From assembly GCA_963205105.1 (NCBI GenBank), contig CAUJJW010000411.1:1-51701 (forward strand): DNA of 51,701 bases, given 5' to 3'. Position 1 is the stretch's first letter; every line of letters starts with the position of its first letter. A program made the translations under genes and the position numbers. Below are positions 50,001 through 51,701 of the stretch, piece by piece. The notes beneath the pieces are model-generated. The model saw nothing but the letters and a program-made list of their open reading frames with translations. It did not search any database and had not been told where the DNA came from. The stretch comes from Verrucomicrobiota bacterium. Lineage in GTDB: Bacteria > Verrucomicrobiota > Verrucomicrobiia > Limisphaerales > CAIMTB01.

Positions 50001-51701
50001 CGTGCGCATCGACCAGCAGCAGTGCTTTGGTTCAGCGCAGGGCTCCGTTGCGAGCCATGAGCAGGGGGTGACGGCGGATCTCCAGCTGGATTGCTCGTTG
50101 ATCCCCTCGACGACCACGCTCTATGACGCCAACAACTTCGCGTACAACGTGCGTGAGAACGCCTCCATTCAGGATGGCGGCCCCGGGGCCATGTATGGCG
50201 GCGACTTTGGAACGCGGCGTGGCGGCTTCCTCCTGGACGTGGTGGTCGGAGGTTCGACCAACCGGTTTGTGGGGCAGGGATTTGCCAGCTCCGAAGAAGG
50301 CGGGCGACAGCTCAGCATCCGGCAGGACGGCTTGAGCGGGTTGAATGTCACACGGCAGGTCTATGTGCCCCGCGACGGCTATTTCGTCCGCTACCTGGAA
50401 ATCCTGAGCAATCCGACCGGCAGTCCCATCACCGCGACCATCCAGGTGACGTCCCACTACAGGTTCATCCAAAAGGTCCAGAACGGGTTTCAGTTCGATC
50501 GCGAGCCCCGGCTGATCAGCACCTCGAGCGGTGATGCGGTGCTCAGCACCGCCGATGCGCAGTCCGGCGACCGCTGGCTCGTGGTCGATGACGATGAGGA
50601 TGTCGATCCCTTCGTGCGCTCGACGGATTTGCCGGCGGTGGCCGATGTGTTTGACGGGCAGAACGCGCCGTTGCGGGTGACGGCGGCGGTGTTTTCCGTG
50701 GACTTCAACAACCGGTTCGGCCGTCTGACGAGGCAATGGTCCAACGTCACGATTCCGGCGGGCGGGTCGGTGGCGTTCCTCCATTTCGGAGCACAACAGG
50801 TGAACCGCGCCGCCGCGCAGGCCTCGGCGGAACGGCTGACCGGGCTTCCCCCCGAGGCGCTGGTCGGCATGACGCTCGAACAAATGGGGCTGGTGCGGAA
50901 CTTCGCCATGCCATTGAACGGGGTGAGTACCCAGGCTCCCCTGCCGCCGCTCACGGGAACGATCGAAGGTCGAACCCTGGCCGGCGATGGAACCACCCCC
51001 ATCGGCGGAGCCACGGTCAGTTTCCAGAGTCGCAACGTGCTGTTCGGCCGGACGTACAATTACCGGGCCAACAGCGTGGGTGAGTTCCGGATTGCCGGAA
51101 CCATCAATGGCCAGGGGAGTTCCGTGGCCGTGCCAGTCGGGGAATTTGACCTGACAGGGACGCATCCGCTGAGCGGTGGTCTGTCGGCTACCCAGACGGG
51201 CAACTTCCCCTCGGGCGTGTTGAACACCACCCGGGACGTGCTGTTCTCCGACTCGGGCAATCTGATGGGAACCGTGCGACGCCATAACGGGGTGGTGGCG
51301 AGTTCCGGCACGGTGGTGGTGAGCGGGGGAGCGTTGCTCAACCCGGTAACCCTCGGGATCTCGTCCAGCGGCACCTTCGGTCTCAACGGTCTGCCGGCCA
51401 GCACCTACAACCTGACGGTGACGGTTCCCGTGGCACAGGGATCGGACCTCAAGGCTGCGAGCTCGATCACCCTGGTGGCGGGACAGACCAGTGCTGCGGA
51501 TGTGGTGATGCCCGAGACGGGCACCGTCACCGGCCTGGTTCAACGGGAGGGTGGCGCGCCGGCGGTGAACCTCGCGGTGAGCCTCCGTGGAGAGAACAAC
51601 CTCGCCCGCAACACCACCACGGACACCGGCGGTCGGTTCAGTTTCTTCGACGTCCCCGAAGGCTTGGTGATTCTTGATGTCTATGACTCCTTCAGCAACA
51701 C
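47098..51701 (+). CDS. Very large secreted protein with Big_2-like, TSP3-like and carboxypeptidase-regulatory-like repeats (3' end outside window)
   Basis: From the ATG at 47098 the frame is open for 1534 codons to the window edge. A signal peptide (CLLWLAMLAGFGNRAAA) is followed by a Big_2-like Ig fold at about 120-200 (FWVSSNPELATVNAEGLVQA), then TSP3-like calcium repeats at about 200-305 (DSDGDGLLDGDEV, DSDGDGLADGQEV, DTDGDGLADGIEV). From about 315 there are some ten carboxypeptidase-regulatory-like beta modules of about 85 residues with a recurring pattern (T.D..GRYR..N...G.F.V.A.....G). A different beta domain interrupts them at about 1000-1270 (YDANNFAYNVRENASIQDGG, GYFVRYLEILSNPT), after which the modules resume. 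No enzyme signature is seen. It is likely a cell-surface or matrix protein. Codon use and GC content match its neighbours. Confidence 0.85.
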   Translation, partial: MERTSTFRTSRGASSVISCLLWLAMLAGFGNRAAAQLDEHCTVTLLNRSTQVQPGGWWGFSNLPQQPGFYRVRASCVRDGVTTVGQSDYISLFAVPPDIDIAMGFQEPMPVALRVDSPLTSLTAKGQSVRLTATAVLPDGTTKDVPGPSQGTFWVSSNPELATVNAEGLVQAVARGVVIIQANNEGVVGAVTINLVIPNDADNDEMTDEFERANGLNPNDASDAGQDRDSDGLSNLQEFRLNTNPRSPDSDGDGLLDGDEVVRSTNPLLADSDGDGLADGQEVSRGSNPLSRDTDGDGLADGIEVELGLSLTTANPVTTVQGRVVDTQGVTVTNAAVTVMRVLTVNTDVAGYFSLPGVPAGLGLITAEAEIVRIGQLLNGTSLAAAPVAGGVTAVGTIEIGLNAGTVAGLVTNPQGLPVPGALVTVSSGNDSRNATADANGRYRVANMTTGVLQVKARDFRSGLRGLAAGELVVNSAVTIDVRLAPFGSVGGTVLAQDNVTPVGAGVLVNYAGPNGQATATDPLGRYAFEFAPLGGYSVDASDTSGNRGRSTGNLSATAQVNVNDIAFLGRGRVVGVVRDGASNPANGATVRLFSGSVFGGQFNVTTDGAGRYAISNVFVGTFQVTAQSGQFAGQAGGAILQEGQTVTNNLTLAGAASIAGIVFRADGLTPISGVRVTLSGLGLGMETDDEGRFRFDALPLSGYSLDAVDAATGDRGRSGAVLSTQGEVRTANIVLNGLGNVVVTVRNGPGDLVPEASVRLSGSTQFGGSYTGTTSTEGTAAFPGVFAGGFSASATDPQTGLRGSVSGTVTVGGTTNVVVRLQSYGSIVGRVFQPNGTEGAPGLTVRISGQVGRSTTTGSDGSYRFDLVPTSSYSVDALDASGRLRARATGVVVSTQGQEATQNLTLIGLGSVEGIVRDDEGQPGQNIGVSLSSQAGAFGGSFFARTDVSGRYRIEGVPVGTFTLSASVRIDQQQCFGSAQGSVASHEQGVTADLQLDCSLIPSTTTLYDANNFAYNVRENASIQDGGPGAMYGGDFGTRRGGFLLDVVVGGSTNRFVGQGFASSEEGGRQLSIRQDGLSGLNVTRQVYVPRDGYFVRYLEILSNPTGSPITATIQVTSHYRFIQKVQNGFQFDREPRLISTSSGDAVLSTADAQSGDRWLVVDDDEDVDPFVRSTDLPAVADVFDGQNAPLRVTAAVFSVDFNNRFGRLTRQWSNVTIPAGGSVAFLHFGAQQVNRAAAQASAERLTGLPPEALVGMTLEQMGLVRNFAMPLNGVSTQAPLPPLTGTIEGRTLAGDGTTPIGGATVSFQSRNVLFGRTYNYRANSVGEFRIAGTINGQGSSVAVPVGEFDLTGTHPLSGGLSATQTGNFPSGVLNTTRDVLFSDSGNLMGTVRRHNGVVASSGTVVVSGGALLNPVTLGISSSGTFGLNGLPASTYNLTVTVPVAQGSDLKAASSITLVAGQTSAADVVMPETGTVTGLVQREGGAPAVNLAVSLRGENNLARNTTTDTGGRFSFFDVPEGLVILDVYDSFSN

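Overview
The window is high-GC DNA that most resembles a free-living member of Verrucomicrobiota (Pedosphaera/Limisphaerales-like). The evidence is the gene families: a prepilin-type RGFTLIELLVVIAIIAILA protein, a PVC-type membrane dehydrogenase with HEAT repeats and a CxxCH C-terminus, a lone PEP-CTERM protein, an ECF sigma factor beginning FNTTHWSVVLAAGD, a Pkn/WD40 kinase, vanadium haloperoxidase-like proteins, and many very large secreted proteins with LamG, PA14, HAF, TSP3-like and carboxypeptidase-regulatory-like repeats. The assignment rests on recalled family knowledge, not on a search.

Region 1 (1-12.3 kb) is a mixed and partly decayed area. It starts with the 3' end of a TypA/BipA GTPase gene whose last conserved segment is replaced by a TPR-like tail. 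A prepilin-like protein follows, then a convergent secreted thioredoxin-fold protein. Upstream of the latter lie remnants of a two-component system (histidine kinase 3' end, response regulator 5' end). Next come a hairpin-rich repeat island, the PVC dehydrogenase, a GH36-like alpha-galactosidase, and a three-gene membrane/lipoprotein cluster. The region ends in a gene graveyard (11.55-12.33 kb) holding a collapsed chimeric copy of that cluster, a frameshifted tyrosine-recombinase end and the 3' end of a haloperoxidase-like gene.

Region 2 (12.36-39.24 kb) is an unbroken minus-strand block. In transcription order it holds an ECF sigma factor, a Ser/Thr kinase with WD40 repeats, a PpiC-type peptidyl-prolyl isomerase, a three-gene operon (582-aa secreted protein, 3928-aa giant protein, 289-aa secreted protein), and a 2055-aa GH81 beta-1,3-glucanase. 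Four transcription units in this block, all except the sigma gene itself, carry the same bipartite upstream element: GGTAACC, exactly 14 nt, then CGGTAAG, with TTCNCC opening the spacer. I read this as the promoter of an ECF regulon, most simply controlled by the sigma factor encoded here. It would tie sensing (kinase), folding (PpiC) and export of giant surface or secreted proteins and a glucanase into one programme. This is the best candidate for an undescribed system in the window.

Region 3 (39.39-51.7 kb, plus strand) holds a PEP-CTERM protein, then a likely operon of a vanadium haloperoxidase-like enzyme, an Ig-like/Cys-rich secreted protein (ATGA overlap) and a 373-aa secreted protein. 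It ends in a very large secreted protein with Big_2-like, TSP3-like and about ten carboxypeptidase-regulatory-like repeats that runs off the window.

A REP-like double-hairpin repeat occurs throughout (about 3.0, 3.37, 6.45, 7.1, 11.4, 34.5 and 34.65 kb). One copy sits in frame inside the dehydrogenase gene. No rRNA, tRNA or CRISPR array was seen.
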